From Alphaproteobacteria bacterium (lineage in GTDB: Bacteria > Pseudomonadota > Alphaproteobacteria > GCA-2731375): a DNA stretch of 64,000 nt. A program made the translations under genes and the position numbers. The DNA is taken from NCBI GenBank assembly GCA_016776605.1, contig JADHTB010000004.1, positions 124,001-188,000 on the forward strand. The letters run 5' to 3'. Shown here piece after piece: positions 34,019 through 42,271 of this stretch. The notes beneath the pieces were generated by a model that was not told where the DNA came from, made no database searches, and saw only the letters and a program-made list of their open reading frames with translations. Positions within the stretch are counted from its first letter, which is position 1. Each line of letters opens with the position of its first letter.

Positions 34019-35279
34019 GGCCGCGGGTGATGCATTGGTTGAACTGAGAATTGAGAGCCTGGGCGCCCGTGGCGATGGTATCGCCCACGACGATGACGGC
34101 GTCCTCTATATCCCCTATGGCGTGCCGGGGGACCAGGTTGAAGCGACCATTACCGGCCGCCGTGGCGATGCGCGTTTGGCCCGCCTGGATCGGGTGCTGC
34201 GCCCCGGCCCGGACCGAGCCGCCCCGCCCTGCCCCCATTTTGGCACCTGCGGCGGCTGTGCCGTGCAACATCTGAATACCGGCGCCTATAGGCGTTGGAA
34301 GCTGGACATCCTGCACCAGGCCATGCAGCGCCGAAGCCTGGATGACGGCACCATTCAGGAATTGATCACGGTGCCTCCAGCCAGCCGCCGCCGGGCCCGC
34401 TTCGCGGCGCGGCGCACCCGTAACGGGGTTCAACTGGGCTTCAATATCCCCGGCAGCCATACCATCGTTAATCTAACGGCCTGTCACGTCCTGCGCCCGG
34501 CCATCGTCAACCTGCTGGACGATCTGCGGGCCTTGTTGTTCGATCTGCTGGAAGTAGGCCGGCGTGCCGATGTGCAGGTCACGGAAACAGAAACCGGGCT
34601 AGATTTATGGCTGGTGGCTGACATCCCCCATCGGTCCCAGATCGATATGCGCCTCGCGGATTTTGCCCAGGCCGCGGATCTGGCCCGCCTTTCCACCGGC
34701 GCACGGCCGGAAGTCGCCCTGCAACGCCGGCTGCCGCGGGTCACCTTGACAGGCGTCGCGGTGACACCGCCGCCCGATGGTTTTCTTCAGGCCAGCCTGG
34801 CCGGCGAACAGGCCCTGGTCGGGCTGGTTCGCGAAGGTGTCGGCCAGGCGGCCAAGGTGGCTGATCTGTTTGCCGGTGTCGGCACTTTCAGCTTTGCCCT
34901 GGCCAGTGGCGCGGAGGTGTTGGCGGTGGAAGGGGCCGCGGATCAGATCCAGGCCTTGATCGCCGCCCGCAACGCCGCCAGGCGAAGCAAGATCGAGGCG
35001 CATGCGCGTGACCTGGAACGCCGCCCCATGTCGGTGGACGAACTGGCGCCCTTTGGGGCCGTGATCTTCGATCCGCCCCGCGCCGGCGCCAACCATCAAG
35101 CCGCTGCCCTGGCCGGTTCGGTCGTGCCCACGGTAGTCGCCGTGTCATGCAATCCGGCAACGTTTACCCGCGATGCCCTGACCCTGGTCCAGGGCGGCTA
35201 TCGCCTGTTGTCCGTCACCCCGGTGGATCAGTTCCCCTGGAGCCGCCATCTGGAACTGGTCGCCTGCTTTCAACGTTGA
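33996..35279 (+). CDS. TrmA/RlmD-type RNA (uracil-C5) methyltransferase with [4Fe-4S] site
   Basis: About 427 aa. An N-terminal TRAM-like domain (VELRIESLGARGDGIAHDDD) is followed by an iron-sulfur motif CPHFGTCGGC plus a distal Cys in NLTACHVLRP. The methyltransferase core has VADLFAGVGTFSFALA, FDPPRAGANHQAAAL and VVAVSCNPATFTRDA with the nucleophile Cys, as in RumA/RlmD. It methylates U in 23S rRNA or tRNA. There is no ATG near the start; TTG at 33996 (overlapping tlyA by 23 bases) or TTG at 34035 are the candidates. Confidence 0.88.
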   Translation: MPDAKTAEAAGDALVELRIESLGARGDGIAHDDDGVLYIPYGVPGDQVEATITGRRGDARLARLDRVLRPGPDRAAPPCPHFGTCGGCAVQHLNTGAYRRWKLDILHQAMQRRSLDDGTIQELITVPPASRRRARFAARRTRNGVQLGFNIPGSHTIVNLTACHVLRPAIVNLLDDLRALLFDLLEVGRRADVQVTETETGLDLWLVADIPHRSQIDMRLADFAQAADLARLSTGARPEVALQRRLPRVTLTGVAVTPPPDGFLQASLAGEQALVGLVREGVGQAAKVADLFAGVGTFSFALASGAEVLAVEGAADQIQALIAARNAARRSKIEAHARDLERRPMSVDELAPFGAVIFDPPRAGANHQAAALAGSVVPTVVAVSCNPATFTRDALTLVQGGYRLLSVTPVDQFPWSRHLELVACFQR

Positions 35280-35314
35280 TGGGTGGCTGGACTTATGCGG
35301 TCGCCTGAGCGACC

Positions 35315-35695
35315 ATGCCCTTGGTTTTCAGAAATATGGGGATAAAGGCACGGATGGCCTTGCCGAATTTTGTCCGCCGCGTCTTGGGGTGGGATCGTCG
35401 GCGGCATGCCCGTTCCAGCGGGCCGAGGCTGCGCATCCAGATTTCCGGCCGCAAGATGCGCACCCTGGATTGGTCACTTGGCGGCTGTAAGCTACCGCCC
35501 TTTGATCCTCCCATGGATCCGCCGTTGCGGACCGGCGTCACCATTGAAGGGCGCATTAGCGGTATCGGACTAGGCAATTCCGGTAATTTCGTGGCCGATG
35601 TGGTGCGTATTTCCAAGAACGGCGAAATTGGTCTGCGTTGGCTGGAACTGGATTCCCACGTCTTTTTGGCGCTTTCAGGCTTGAACGTCAGTTAG
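35315..35695 (+). CDS. PilZ-domain-like protein, 126 aa
   Basis: Small basic protein. RRRHARSSGPRLRIQISGRK followed by TLDWSLGGCKL fits the PilZ c-di-GMP-binding pattern of an Arg-rich loop and (D/N)xSxxG. The rest (GVTIEGRISGIGLGNSGNFVADVVRI, GEIGLRWLEL) fits the beta-barrel. PilZ proteins transmit c-di-GMP signals to motility or surface polysaccharide machinery; its partner is unknown. ATG 35315 chosen; an ATG at 35336 is also possible. Confidence 0.65.
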   Translation: MPLVFRNMGIKARMALPNFVRRVLGWDRRRHARSSGPRLRIQISGRKMRTLDWSLGGCKLPPFDPPMDPPLRTGVTIEGRISGIGLGNSGNFVADVVRISKNGEIGLRWLELDSHVFLALSGLNVS

Positions 35696-35734
35696 TCACC
35701 CGGCATGCTGGCGGCCTGTAATCAAGCGATGACG

Positions 35735-35774
35735 ATCCAACAGGATCCAACAAATTCCAACAAATTCCAACAAA
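35735..35774. repeat. 10-bp tandem repeat x4 upstream of dienelactone hydrolase
   Basis: Four consecutive 10-base units of the form (A/T)TCCAACA(A/G)(A/G) immediately precede the GGGGAG ribosome site of the next gene. Copy-number change would alter spacing to an upstream promoter. Confidence 0.85.
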
Positions 35775-35790
35775 CGGGGAGATGAAACCG

Positions 35791-36453
35791 ATGGGTACGA
35801 TGATCAGCTTCGCCAGACCAGATGGCGGCAGCACCAAAGGCTATCTGGCGGCAGCCGGAACGGACCGGCCCTCGGTGGTGGTAATCCAGGAATGGTGGGG
35901 TTTAAACGACCAGATTTGTGGGGTTGCCGACCGCTTTGCCCGTGCCGGCTATAATGCCCTGGCACCTGATCTATACGAAGGCCGGGTGACCCAGGAACCC
36001 GATGAAGCCAACCATTTGATGAGCGGTTTGGACTTCCCCGGCGCCACCCATCAGGATCTGCGTGGCGCGGCACTGTATTTGCGGGGCATTGGCGGCAATG
36101 TCGCGGTGATGGGGTTCTGCATGGGCGGGGCCCTGACCATCGCCAGCGCCGTGCATGTGCCGGAGGTGAAGCTGGGCGTTTGCTTTTATGGCATCCCGCC
36201 GAAAGAATTTGCCGATCCGGCTAAAATTACCATGCCCCTGCAATGTCATTTCGCCAATCGGGACGATTGGTGCACACCCGAGGCGGTCAACGAATTGGAA
36301 ACCAGCCTGACGGCAGCCGGGGTCAATGCCGAAATCCACCGTTATGAGGCGGCCCACGGCTTTTTTAATGAAACCAGCGAAGCCGCCTATGATGCGGCCA
36401 GCGCCAATCTGGCCTGGCGGCGCATGAGCGACTATTTGGCGGCGAACTTGTAG
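35791..36453 (+). CDS. dienelactone hydrolase family protein
   Basis: 220 aa alpha/beta hydrolase. Cys nucleophile in VMGFCMGGALTIASA, the family's early PSVVVIQEWWGLNDQICGVADRFA segment, DDWCTPE region supplying Asp, and His in YEAAHGFFNE: the Cys-Asp-His triad of carboxymethylenebutenolidases. Its real substrate is uncertain. Three ATGs lie close together; 35791 has the best spacing to GGGGAG, so the 35782 start is less likely. Confidence 0.88.
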   Translation: MGTMISFARPDGGSTKGYLAAAGTDRPSVVVIQEWWGLNDQICGVADRFARAGYNALAPDLYEGRVTQEPDEANHLMSGLDFPGATHQDLRGAALYLRGIGGNVAVMGFCMGGALTIASAVHVPEVKLGVCFYGIPPKEFADPAKITMPLQCHFANRDDWCTPEAVNELETSLTAAGVNAEIHRYEAAHGFFNETSEAAYDAASANLAWRRMSDYLAANL

Positions 36454-36460
36454 GTTATAT

Positions 36461-36476
36461 CAACCGGCGCCGGTTG
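36461..36476. terminator. 16-bp perfect palindrome between convergent genes
   Basis: CAACCGGCGCCGGTTG is a perfect inverted repeat eight bases past the dienelactone hydrolase stop and just before the thioesterase stop. It could act as a bidirectional transcription stop, though no long T run follows on either strand. Confidence 0.4.
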
Positions 36477-36479
36477 GTA

Positions 36480-36938
36480 TTATTGCTTTGGGCCTGCCTG
36501 CAGGCTTTGCCGGACAGCATCGGGGATGGGCGCGGTATTGGCGCCTTTCAGGAACACCATGACCGAGCGGGCCGTGGCGATACAGCGTTCGCCCGTGAAC
36601 AGGCCCGCACCCAGGGTCACGGACGTCGTGCCCAGGGCTGACAAGCGCGTCCCGATACGGACCTGACCAGGCGGTTGCGCCTCGGCCCGGAAGTCGATAT
36701 CCACGTGGGCGATGACCCAGCGTTCGTCGACGCCGCGCAGGTCCATGGCGGCGCGCAGGCGCGCCACCCGGCCGCTTTCCACGTAACCGGCAATGGCAGT
36801 GTTGTTGATATGGCCGCCCATATCCGTATCGGCGATGCGGATATTCTCGCTGACCCAGAATTCAAAATTTGCGGGATCGGTTAGATCCACGCCCTCATCT
36901 TTCCCAGCGGCATCTTTCCTGGGGGCATCTTTCTTCAT
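36480..36938 (-). CDS. acyl-CoA thioesterase (4HBT hotdog family)
   Basis: 152 aa from ATG 36938, which overlaps the stop of the small membrane protein upstream (ATGA); GGAAAG lies ahead of it. An in-frame ATG at 36959 lacks a ribosome site. After a charged K/D/A-rich N-terminal ~20 residues comes the hotdog signature IRIADTDMGGHINNTAIAGYVESGR, with the catalytic Asp and the HxN pair of YbgC-type enzymes, then WVIAHVDIDFRAEAQPPGQV. It hydrolyses acyl-CoA thioesters; substrate unknown. Confidence 0.83.
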   Translation of the reverse strand: MKKDAPRKDAAGKDEGVDLTDPANFEFWVSENIRIADTDMGGHINNTAIAGYVESGRVARLRAAMDLRGVDERWVIAHVDIDFRAEAQPPGQVRIGTRLSALGTTSVTLGAGLFTGERCIATARSVMVFLKGANTAPIPDAVRQSLQAGPKQ

Positions 36939-37099
36939 TTCGATCTTTCCAGGTACCATGCCAGCACCAGCAGCAGGCCCGCGGCCACGGTACAGGCCAA
37001 CCCGGCAACGGCCGGAAGCACGGTTTCGGTCAGAATGAACAAGCCGCCACCGATGATCAAAAGCAATGCCGCCAGTCCATGCAACCGTTGTCGTGTCAT
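36935..37099 (-). CDS. small membrane protein, 54 aa, unknown
   Basis: ATG at 37099 is 14 bases after the aroC stop with GAGG upstream; the TGA overlaps the thioesterase start. The product has two hydrophobic segments: LAALLLIIGGGLFIL (residues ~9-23) and LPAVAGLACTVAAGLLLVLAW (~28-48), separated by TETV, with basic residues at both ends (MTRQR, ERSK). This predicts a two-helix inner-membrane hairpin with both ends in the cytoplasm. Position between aroC and the thioesterase and the coupled start codons support it being real. I do not recognise the family. Confidence 0.65.
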   Translation of the reverse strand: MTRQRLHGLAALLLIIGGGLFILTETVLPAVAGLACTVAAGLLLVLAWYLERSK

Positions 37100-37113
37100 G
37101 CGGGATGCCTCGC

Positions 37114-38193
37114 TTAGCCGGTTTGACCGGTCTGCGCCCGGTGCCGCAGCAGATGATCAGCCAGGACGCAGGCCATCATGGCCTCGCCCACGGGTACGGC
37201 GCGGATGCCGACACAGGGATCGTGCCGACCCTTGGTTACCACTTCCGTTTCGGCGCCGTTTTTATCGACGCTGCGCCGGGGTATCAGGATGGACGAAGTG
37301 GGCTTGACCGCGAAACGCAGCACAATGTCCTGGCCGCTGGAAATACCACCCAGGATGCCGCCGTTGTGGTTGGAGGTGAAACCGGGGCCATCATTACCGG
37401 GCAGCATTTCGTCCGCCGCATCCTCGCCCCGCATTCGGGCGGCGCCGAAGCCACTGCCGATTTCCACGCCCTTGACCGCATTGATGCTCATCATGGCAGC
37501 CGCCAGGTCCGCATCCAATTTGCCATAGACTGGTGCGCCCCAGCCCACCGCGACGCCCGACGCATGCACCTCGACCACCGCCCCGACGGAAGATCCCTCC
37601 TTGCGGATGGCGTCTAGGTAACCCTCCCACACGGGGGCCATGGCGCTGTCGGGACAATGGAAGACGTTGTCCGCCACCGCCTCCCAGTCCCAGTTGGCAT
37701 CCGTCACGGCATGTTCGCCGATCTGCCGCAGCGCCCCACGGATGACGACGCCATCCCCCAGCACTTTGCGGGCCACGGCACCGGCGGCAACCCGGCAGGC
37801 GGTTTCCCGGGCCGAGGCGCGGCCCCCGCCACGGGGATCGCGAATGCCGTATTTGCTCTGATAGGTGTAATCCGCGTGGCCAGGGCGAAAGGTGTCGGCA
37901 AGGGTGCTGTAATCCTTGGAGCGCTGATCCACATTCTCGATCAACAGGCTGATCGGCGTGCCCGTGGTCCGGCCTTCGTAGGTGCCGGACAGGATACGTA
38001 CCTGGTCGCTCTCCTGGCGCTGGGTCACGAAGCGCGAAGTGCCAGGCCGGCGGCGGTCCAGCAGCGGCTGGATATCCCCCTCGACCAGGGGCAACAGCGG
38101 CGGCACGCCGTCAACGACGCAACCGATGGCTGGCCCATGGCTTTCGCCCCAGGTGGTGACCCGAAACAACTGGCCAAAAGTATTGTGCGACAT
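37114..38193 (-). CDS. aroC: chorismate synthase
   Basis: 359 aa; converts EPSP to chorismate with reduced FMN, the last common step to aromatic amino acids. All three family signatures are present: [14 protein letters not shown], the [21 protein letters not shown] region and the C-terminal [33 protein letters not shown] block. SGRDTLCCV-type FMN contacts appear as [15 protein letters not shown]. Normal length. Followed by the small membrane protein and thioesterase in one leftward run. Confidence 0.97.
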   Translation of the reverse strand: MSHNTFGQLFRVTTWGESHGPAIGCVVDGVPPLLPLVEGDIQPLLDRRRPGTSRFVTQRQESDQVRILSGTYEGRTTGTPISLLIENVDQRSKDYSTLADTFRPGHADYTYQSKYGIRDPRGGGRASARETACRVAAGAVARKVLGDGVVIRGALRQIGEHAVTDANWDWEAVADNVFHCPDSAMAPVWEGYLDAIRKEGSSVGAVVEVHASGVAVGWGAPVYGKLDADLAAAMMSINAVKGVEIGSGFGAARMRGEDAADEMLPGNDGPGFTSNHNGGILGGISSGQDIVLRFAVKPTSSILIPRRSVDKNGAETEVVTKGRHDPCVGIRAVPVGEAMMACVLADHLLRHRAQTGQTG

Positions 38194-38286
38194 ATTTCCA
38201 TGGGCGCCGTTGGGCGCCGCGCTCTCTATATGGTGTCGATCTTTACCGTGTCGATCTCTACAGCGGTGGTCAAAAAATTAGCGATC

Positions 38287-38349
38287 TAGAGCAATTTTCA
38301 ATTAATTAGAGTCGCTTTCGCGACTTAAGTGATCGGTTCAATTGCTCTA
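38287..38349. repeat. TAGAGCAATT palindromic repeat, copy A
   Basis: 63 bp starting TAGAGCAATT and ending AATTGCTCTA, with an inner stem AGTCGC/GCGACT around TTTC. It lies in the aroC-fabI gap. A close relative of the same length class occurs at 53621-53681 in the opposite orientation (same ends, same central stem layout), and partial copies occur elsewhere. Confidence 0.8.
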
Positions 38350-38362
38350 TCTTTAAGAGTCT

Positions 38363-38387
38363 GAGCGCATTCCCTTTGAATGCGCTC
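38363..38387. other. 10-bp perfect stem-loop at the fabI stop codon
   Basis: GAGCGCATTC and GAATGCGCTC flank a CCTTT loop; on the fabI strand the stem starts within the TAG stop codon. No T run follows, so it may protect the mRNA end or be a further variant of the TAGAGC repeat family instead of a classical terminator. Confidence 0.5.
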
Positions 38388-39196
38388 TAGACGGTGGAGA
38401 TATCCGGGGCATCCACGGCCTTCATGCCAACAATATTATAGCCGCAATCCACGTGATGGGTTTCACCGGTAACGGCGCTGCCCAAGTCGCTCAACAGATA
38501 CATCGCCGCGCTGCCGACTTCGTCGATGCCGACATTCCGGCGCATGGGAGAGTTATACTCGTTCCACTTCAGGATATAGCGGAAATCGCCGATGCCCGAG
38601 GCGGCCAGGGTCTTGATCGGACCGGCGGAAATGGCGTTGACGCGAATATTGCCAGGGCCCAGGTCGACCGCCAGATAGCGCACGCTGGCCTCCAACGCCG
38701 CCTTGGCCACGCCCATGACGTTGTAATGGGGCATCACCCGTTCGGCGCCATAATAGGTTAAGGTAATGACGGAGCCGCCCTTTGGCATCAGTTTTTCGGC
38801 CCGCTGACACAGGGTGGTAAAGGAATAGCAGGAAATATCCACCGACCGGGCAAAATTGCCGGCAGTGGTGTCCACATAGCGGCCCTTCAATTCGTCCTTG
38901 TCGGCATAGGCGATGGCATGGACCATGAAATCCAGGCTGCCCCATCGCGCCTCGACCTGTTCAAATACCGCGTCCATGCTGGCATCGTCGGTAACATCGC
39001 AGGGCATAACGAAGTCCGAATCCACGGACGCGGCCAAGGGCCGCACCCGCTTTTCCAAGGCCTCACCCTGGAACGTAAAGGCTAACTCCGCACCTTGTTC
39101 GGCGGCCGCCTTGGCCACACCCCACGCGATCGAGCGCTCGTTCGCAACCCCCATAATCAGGCCACGCCGGCCCGCCAACAAACCTGCCCCTGACAT
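38387..39196 (-). CDS. fabI: enoyl-[acyl-carrier-protein] reductase (NADH)
   Basis: 269 aa SDR-type enzyme of fatty acid elongation and the target of triclosan in other species. Seen: GRRGLIMGVANERSIAWGVAKAAAEQGAELAFTF (FabI glycine-rich loop), FMVHAIAYADKDELKGRYVDTT, ITLTYYGAERVMPHYNVMGVAKAALEASVRYLA with the Tyr-x6-Lys pair, and NAISAGPIKTLAASGIGDF. Monocistronic-looking: repeats lie on its 3' side and the DnaJ-like gene is 88 bases upstream. Confidence 0.96.
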   Translation of the reverse strand: MSGAGLLAGRRGLIMGVANERSIAWGVAKAAAEQGAELAFTFQGEALEKRVRPLAASVDSDFVMPCDVTDDASMDAVFEQVEARWGSLDFMVHAIAYADKDELKGRYVDTTAGNFARSVDISCYSFTTLCQRAEKLMPKGGSVITLTYYGAERVMPHYNVMGVAKAALEASVRYLAVDLGPGNIRVNAISAGPIKTLAASGIGDFRYILKWNEYNSPMRRNVGIDEVGSAAMYLLSDLGSAVTGETHHVDCGYNIVGMKAVDAPDISTV

Positions 39197-39284
39197 GCAT
39201 TGCCCCGCTAAAAATACTGAAAATACTGAAATCTCAACTGGTTGACTATTCTACACCAACCTGAAGGTGGGGCAAATCATTCAA

Positions 39285-40196
39285 TTATTCGGGATCGGTG
39301 GTTTGGTCTCCGGTCTGATCCTGCGTCGCCTGGGTCTGTTTTGCCGCCCATTGTTCCAGCAGGGCGGTCAATTCCGGATCGGGGGGTTCAGGCAGCGTCA
39401 GTTGCAAATGGATGTATTGATTGCCGGCTTCCGTGGCCTTGGGCGGCTTGATGCCTTTGGCCTTCAGGCGCAAGACCTGACCGTTGTTGGCGCCTTTGGG
39501 GATTGTCATGGTGACCGGTCCGTCAATGGTCGGCACCTCTATCTTTGCCCCCAGGACGGCATCCGCCAGGGCCAAGGGCAGATCCATATGGATGTCCGAC
39601 TCCTCGCGGCGGAATTTCGGATGGCTGCGCACGTTGACTTCCACCAGGGCATCGCCCGGCCCGGCGGGGCCCGGGTCGCCTTGGCCGCGCAGGCGAATCT
39701 GTTTGCCGTCAACCATTCCGGCGGGAATGCGGACGTCCAGCATCTTGCCATCGGGCAAGGTAATGCGGCGGGTCGAACCCTTGGCCGCATCCAGAAATTC
39801 CACGGCTATCTTGTAGGAACGGTCCGGGCCCTTTTGCGGCGCGGCCTGTCTGGCGCGGGCACCGCGCATGTTGGAAAAGAATTCGCCGAAAATATCATCA
39901 CTACTGTAGCCGCCGGCGCCAGCGCCGGGCCCGCCGCGTCCGCCGGCATATTCATAACGGTAGCGCGCCTTTTCCTGGCCATCGGCACCGATCTCGCCAT
40001 TGTCAAAACGTTTGCGCATGGCCGGGTCGCCGAGCAGCGAATTGGCGGCCGACACTTCCTTGAAGCGATCCGCCACCGCCGCGTCGTCCGGGTTCAGATC
40101 CGGATGCAGCTCTTTTGCAAGGCGGTGATAGGCCTTTTTGATCTCGCTTTCGCTGGCATCCCTCGCCACACCCAGCACAGTGTAAGGATCACGCAT
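39285..40196 (-). CDS. DnaJ-like co-chaperone without zinc finger (CbpA/type II)
   Basis: 303 aa. J domain at residues 1-70 (DPYTVLGVARDASESEIKKAYHRLAKELHPDLNPDD) with the HPD tripeptide that stimulates DnaK. A G/A/Y-rich linker follows (GGRGGPGAGAGGYSSDDIFGEFF), then the two C-terminal beta domains (ITLPDGKMLDVRIPAGMVDGKQIRLRGQG; TIPKGANNGQVLRLKAKGI). The Cys-rich zinc domain of DnaJ is absent. The C-terminal end is a T/Q-rich tail encoded by a repetitive stretch. Probably assists DnaK in stress. Confidence 0.9.
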   Translation of the reverse strand: MRDPYTVLGVARDASESEIKKAYHRLAKELHPDLNPDDAAVADRFKEVSAANSLLGDPAMRKRFDNGEIGADGQEKARYRYEYAGGRGGPGAGAGGYSSDDIFGEFFSNMRGARARQAAPQKGPDRSYKIAVEFLDAAKGSTRRITLPDGKMLDVRIPAGMVDGKQIRLRGQGDPGPAGPGDALVEVNVRSHPKFRREESDIHMDLPLALADAVLGAKIEVPTIDGPVTMTIPKGANNGQVLRLKAKGIKPPKATEAGNQYIHLQLTLPEPPDPELTALLEQWAAKQTQATQDQTGDQTTDPE

Positions 40197-40311
40197 AATC
40201 GCCTATTCCCAAATATATTCTTCGTATCGGATCAAGCACGGACAAACCCCAACCTACTGCCGCCATGCGATCCTAATATGGCAACGATAGGGAATGGTTA
40301 ACAGGCATAAA

Positions 40312-41625
40312 TTACGGCCGCCCCGCCTTGTCTTCCACAACATCGCGCATCAGTTGCCGCGCCGCCACGCGTTCTTCCCGGCTCATTACGCTATCCAGGG
40401 CTTTTTTGCTAGCCAGGGCGCCGGCATGTTGTTGTGACGCCGCCCGGCTGAGCCATAAAAACCCCTGTGGCCTGCTGGCTTCCGAAAAACCATTGTTTAG
40501 ATATAGTTTTCCCAATTGGTATTGCGCTTCGGCGTGACCGTCTTCCGCCAAGGGTTGCCAGCGGATTTTCGCAGCCGAGAAATTAGCGGCGTGCAGCGCA
40601 ACCAAACCAGCGGCAATATCGCGCCGCGCGGCTTCCTCGCGGCGGCCGTCAGGCACAACACCGGGTCCGCCGCCATCATCGGGCTGCGATCCACCGGAGA
40701 AAAAGCCAGAGAGGACATTAAGCAAGGAACCAGCCTCCTCCGGCTGCGCCAAACTGCTCTTGAGCCTGACCGATTCCCTCGTTGCCGGCTCGATCCTGGC
40801 CGCTTCCATCTTTGGCGCTTCCGTCTTTGGCGCTTCCATTTTAGGCGGTTTAGTCGCCTTTGCGGTATCAGGGCTATCCTCGGCGGGCGCCGATGGCGTG
40901 CCGGCGGCCCTGACTGGCCGTGACGGAATAATCAGACGGCTTGGCGGGTTTGGCGGCCCCGCCGGGCCGGAAATGACCGCCACCAGATCGCCCAGGGCCC
41001 GGATTGCCGGCTTATGTCCAGCCTTGGCTGCGCTATACAGCCAACCCGCCGCCTTCGCCTCGTTCCGCTCCACACCCTCGCCGCGCAGATAGAGCAGCGC
41101 CAAATTATATTGCGCCAGGACATGGCCATTGACCGCAGCGGCCGTAAACCAATAAGCCGCCTGCTGGGTATCTTCCGCCACGCCCTGGCCGCGCAGATAC
41201 ATGGATGCCAGATTGGCCTGGGCTCGTGCCAGCCCACTATCGGCGGCCTGGCGGTACCACGCCACGGCCTGGACAAAATCCTGCGGCACGCCCAAGCCCA
41301 TGCGGTAGAGATGAGCCAGATTGCGTTGGGCCGCGGGATCGCCCCGATGGGCCCAGGGCAGCCAAATTTCGCGCGCCCTGGCAAATTCACCCCGATCAAA
41401 GGCTTCCACCCCCGCCGTGAAAGGCAGCGCCGGCGCCTGGTTCGGCGCTATCCGCGCCGGATCCCCCTCCTGCGCCAGGGCCGTGACGGGCGCCCAGGCA
41501 AACAGCAACAAAGACAACGTGGCGAGAACCGTCCGGCGCAGTCCCGATCTCAGGAAAACAGCGGTGAAAAGCCTAGCCGTTGACGATTTTCCAACTACCA
41601 TCGGGCTGCCTGCACGCCGTCCCAT
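40312..41625 (-). CDS. Sel1-repeat (SLR/TPR-like) secreted or periplasmic protein
   Basis: 437 aa. An N-terminal signal/anchor (VLATLSLLLFAWAPVTALAQ, residues ~33-52) is followed by at least four Sel1 units (AQRNLAHLYRMGLGVPQDFVQAVAWYRQAA; AQANLASMYLRGQGV; AQYNLALLYLRGEGV), a P/A/K-rich linker with PKMEAPKTEAPKMEA repeats, and a further Sel1-like unit (AEAQYQLGKLYLNNGFSEA) near the end. Sel1 repeats scaffold protein complexes. ATG 41625 has GGAGA at good distance; ATG 41601 is an alternative. It overlaps the lipoprotein gene by ~50 bases. Confidence 0.82.
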   Translation of the reverse strand: MGRRAGSPMVVGKSSTARLFTAVFLRSGLRRTVLATLSLLLFAWAPVTALAQEGDPARIAPNQAPALPFTAGVEAFDRGEFARAREIWLPWAHRGDPAAQRNLAHLYRMGLGVPQDFVQAVAWYRQAADSGLARAQANLASMYLRGQGVAEDTQQAAYWFTAAAVNGHVLAQYNLALLYLRGEGVERNEAKAAGWLYSAAKAGHKPAIRALGDLVAVISGPAGPPNPPSRLIIPSRPVRAAGTPSAPAEDSPDTAKATKPPKMEAPKTEAPKMEAARIEPATRESVRLKSSLAQPEEAGSLLNVLSGFFSGGSQPDDGGGPGVVPDGRREEAARRDIAAGLVALHAANFSAAKIRWQPLAEDGHAEAQYQLGKLYLNNGFSEASRPQGFLWLSRAASQQHAGALASKKALDSVMSREERVAARQLMRDVVEDKAGRP

Positions 41626-42049
41626 AGGCCGTCTCCGTTTTGCCGCCCACCGTTATAGTCTGCTCGTATTCACGGCAAAAATCACCAGAAGCGTTTTGAT
41701 AGGATGGTTGCGGCTTAACCGTGCCGGAATTGCCGCTGTCAGGATTGCGCCAGCTGACCGCATCACCGGACGGGACGGTTTCCAATGTCCGTTGGGTGGT
41801 CTGTTCTATGGCAAGCCGATCAGCACGGTCCAGGGATTTACCGACCTCGCTGCCCAAAAATGCACCCAACAGGGTCCCTGCCGCCACAGCCACAAGCTGG
41901 CCCTTACCCTTGCCAACCTGTGAACCTGCCAAGGCGCCACCAACGGCACCAAGAAGGGTGCCCAGGCTTTGTTTCTCGCCGCCCTGTTGACAGGCTGCCA
42001 TAGACAGGGCGATTAACCCGATAGCTATAAAACGCGCGCTTCTTATCAT
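41573..42049 (-). CDS. glycine-zipper outer-membrane lipoprotein (17-kDa antigen type)
   Basis: 158 aa from ATG 42049 with AGGAA upstream. A lipoprotein signal ends in the lipobox LSMAAC. Then comes a glycine-zipper region (LGTLLGAVGGALAGSQVGKGKGQ, LLGAFLGSEVGKSLD) and the 17-kDa surface antigen C-terminal part (SWRNPDSGNSGTVKPQPSYQ, CREYEQTITVGGKTETAYGTACRQPDGSWKIV). Members are outer-membrane lipoproteins of Rickettsia and other alphaproteobacteria; exact role unknown. The region 42050-42271 to its right is a divergent promoter region with no further gene I can support. Confidence 0.85.
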   Translation of the reverse strand: MIRSARFIAIGLIALSMAACQQGGEKQSLGTLLGAVGGALAGSQVGKGKGQLVAVAAGTLLGAFLGSEVGKSLDRADRLAIEQTTQRTLETVPSGDAVSWRNPDSGNSGTVKPQPSYQNASGDFCREYEQTITVGGKTETAYGTACRQPDGSWKIVNG

Positions 42050-42271
42050 CGTCGTTCCTATTCGCTGGCTATTGTGTTCGGACTTCAAAGTCTTGCCCGC
42101 CGTCCATCGTACACCCAGGTTTCCTGCACTTTGGTTAAGACGGGCCGGTCAATTTTCATCGCGACACCGCGCCGCATGAATGCGGTGCGCCAATGGCCTA
42201 TATATAAGAGGGGCCAGCCTTGATCGCCAGGATATGGTAGCATTTTGCGTGCTGGAGATGGAGACAATAGT

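Noticed and set aside
38363..38387. Called first as a rho-independent terminator of fabI.
   Set aside because: No T run follows the stem on the fabI strand; kept as a plain stem-loop.
42085..42159. Short minus-strand ORF (MKIDRPVLTKVQETWVYDG) between the lipoprotein and the cation transporter.
   Set aside because: Only 24 codons with no ribosome site; no evidence that it is translated.
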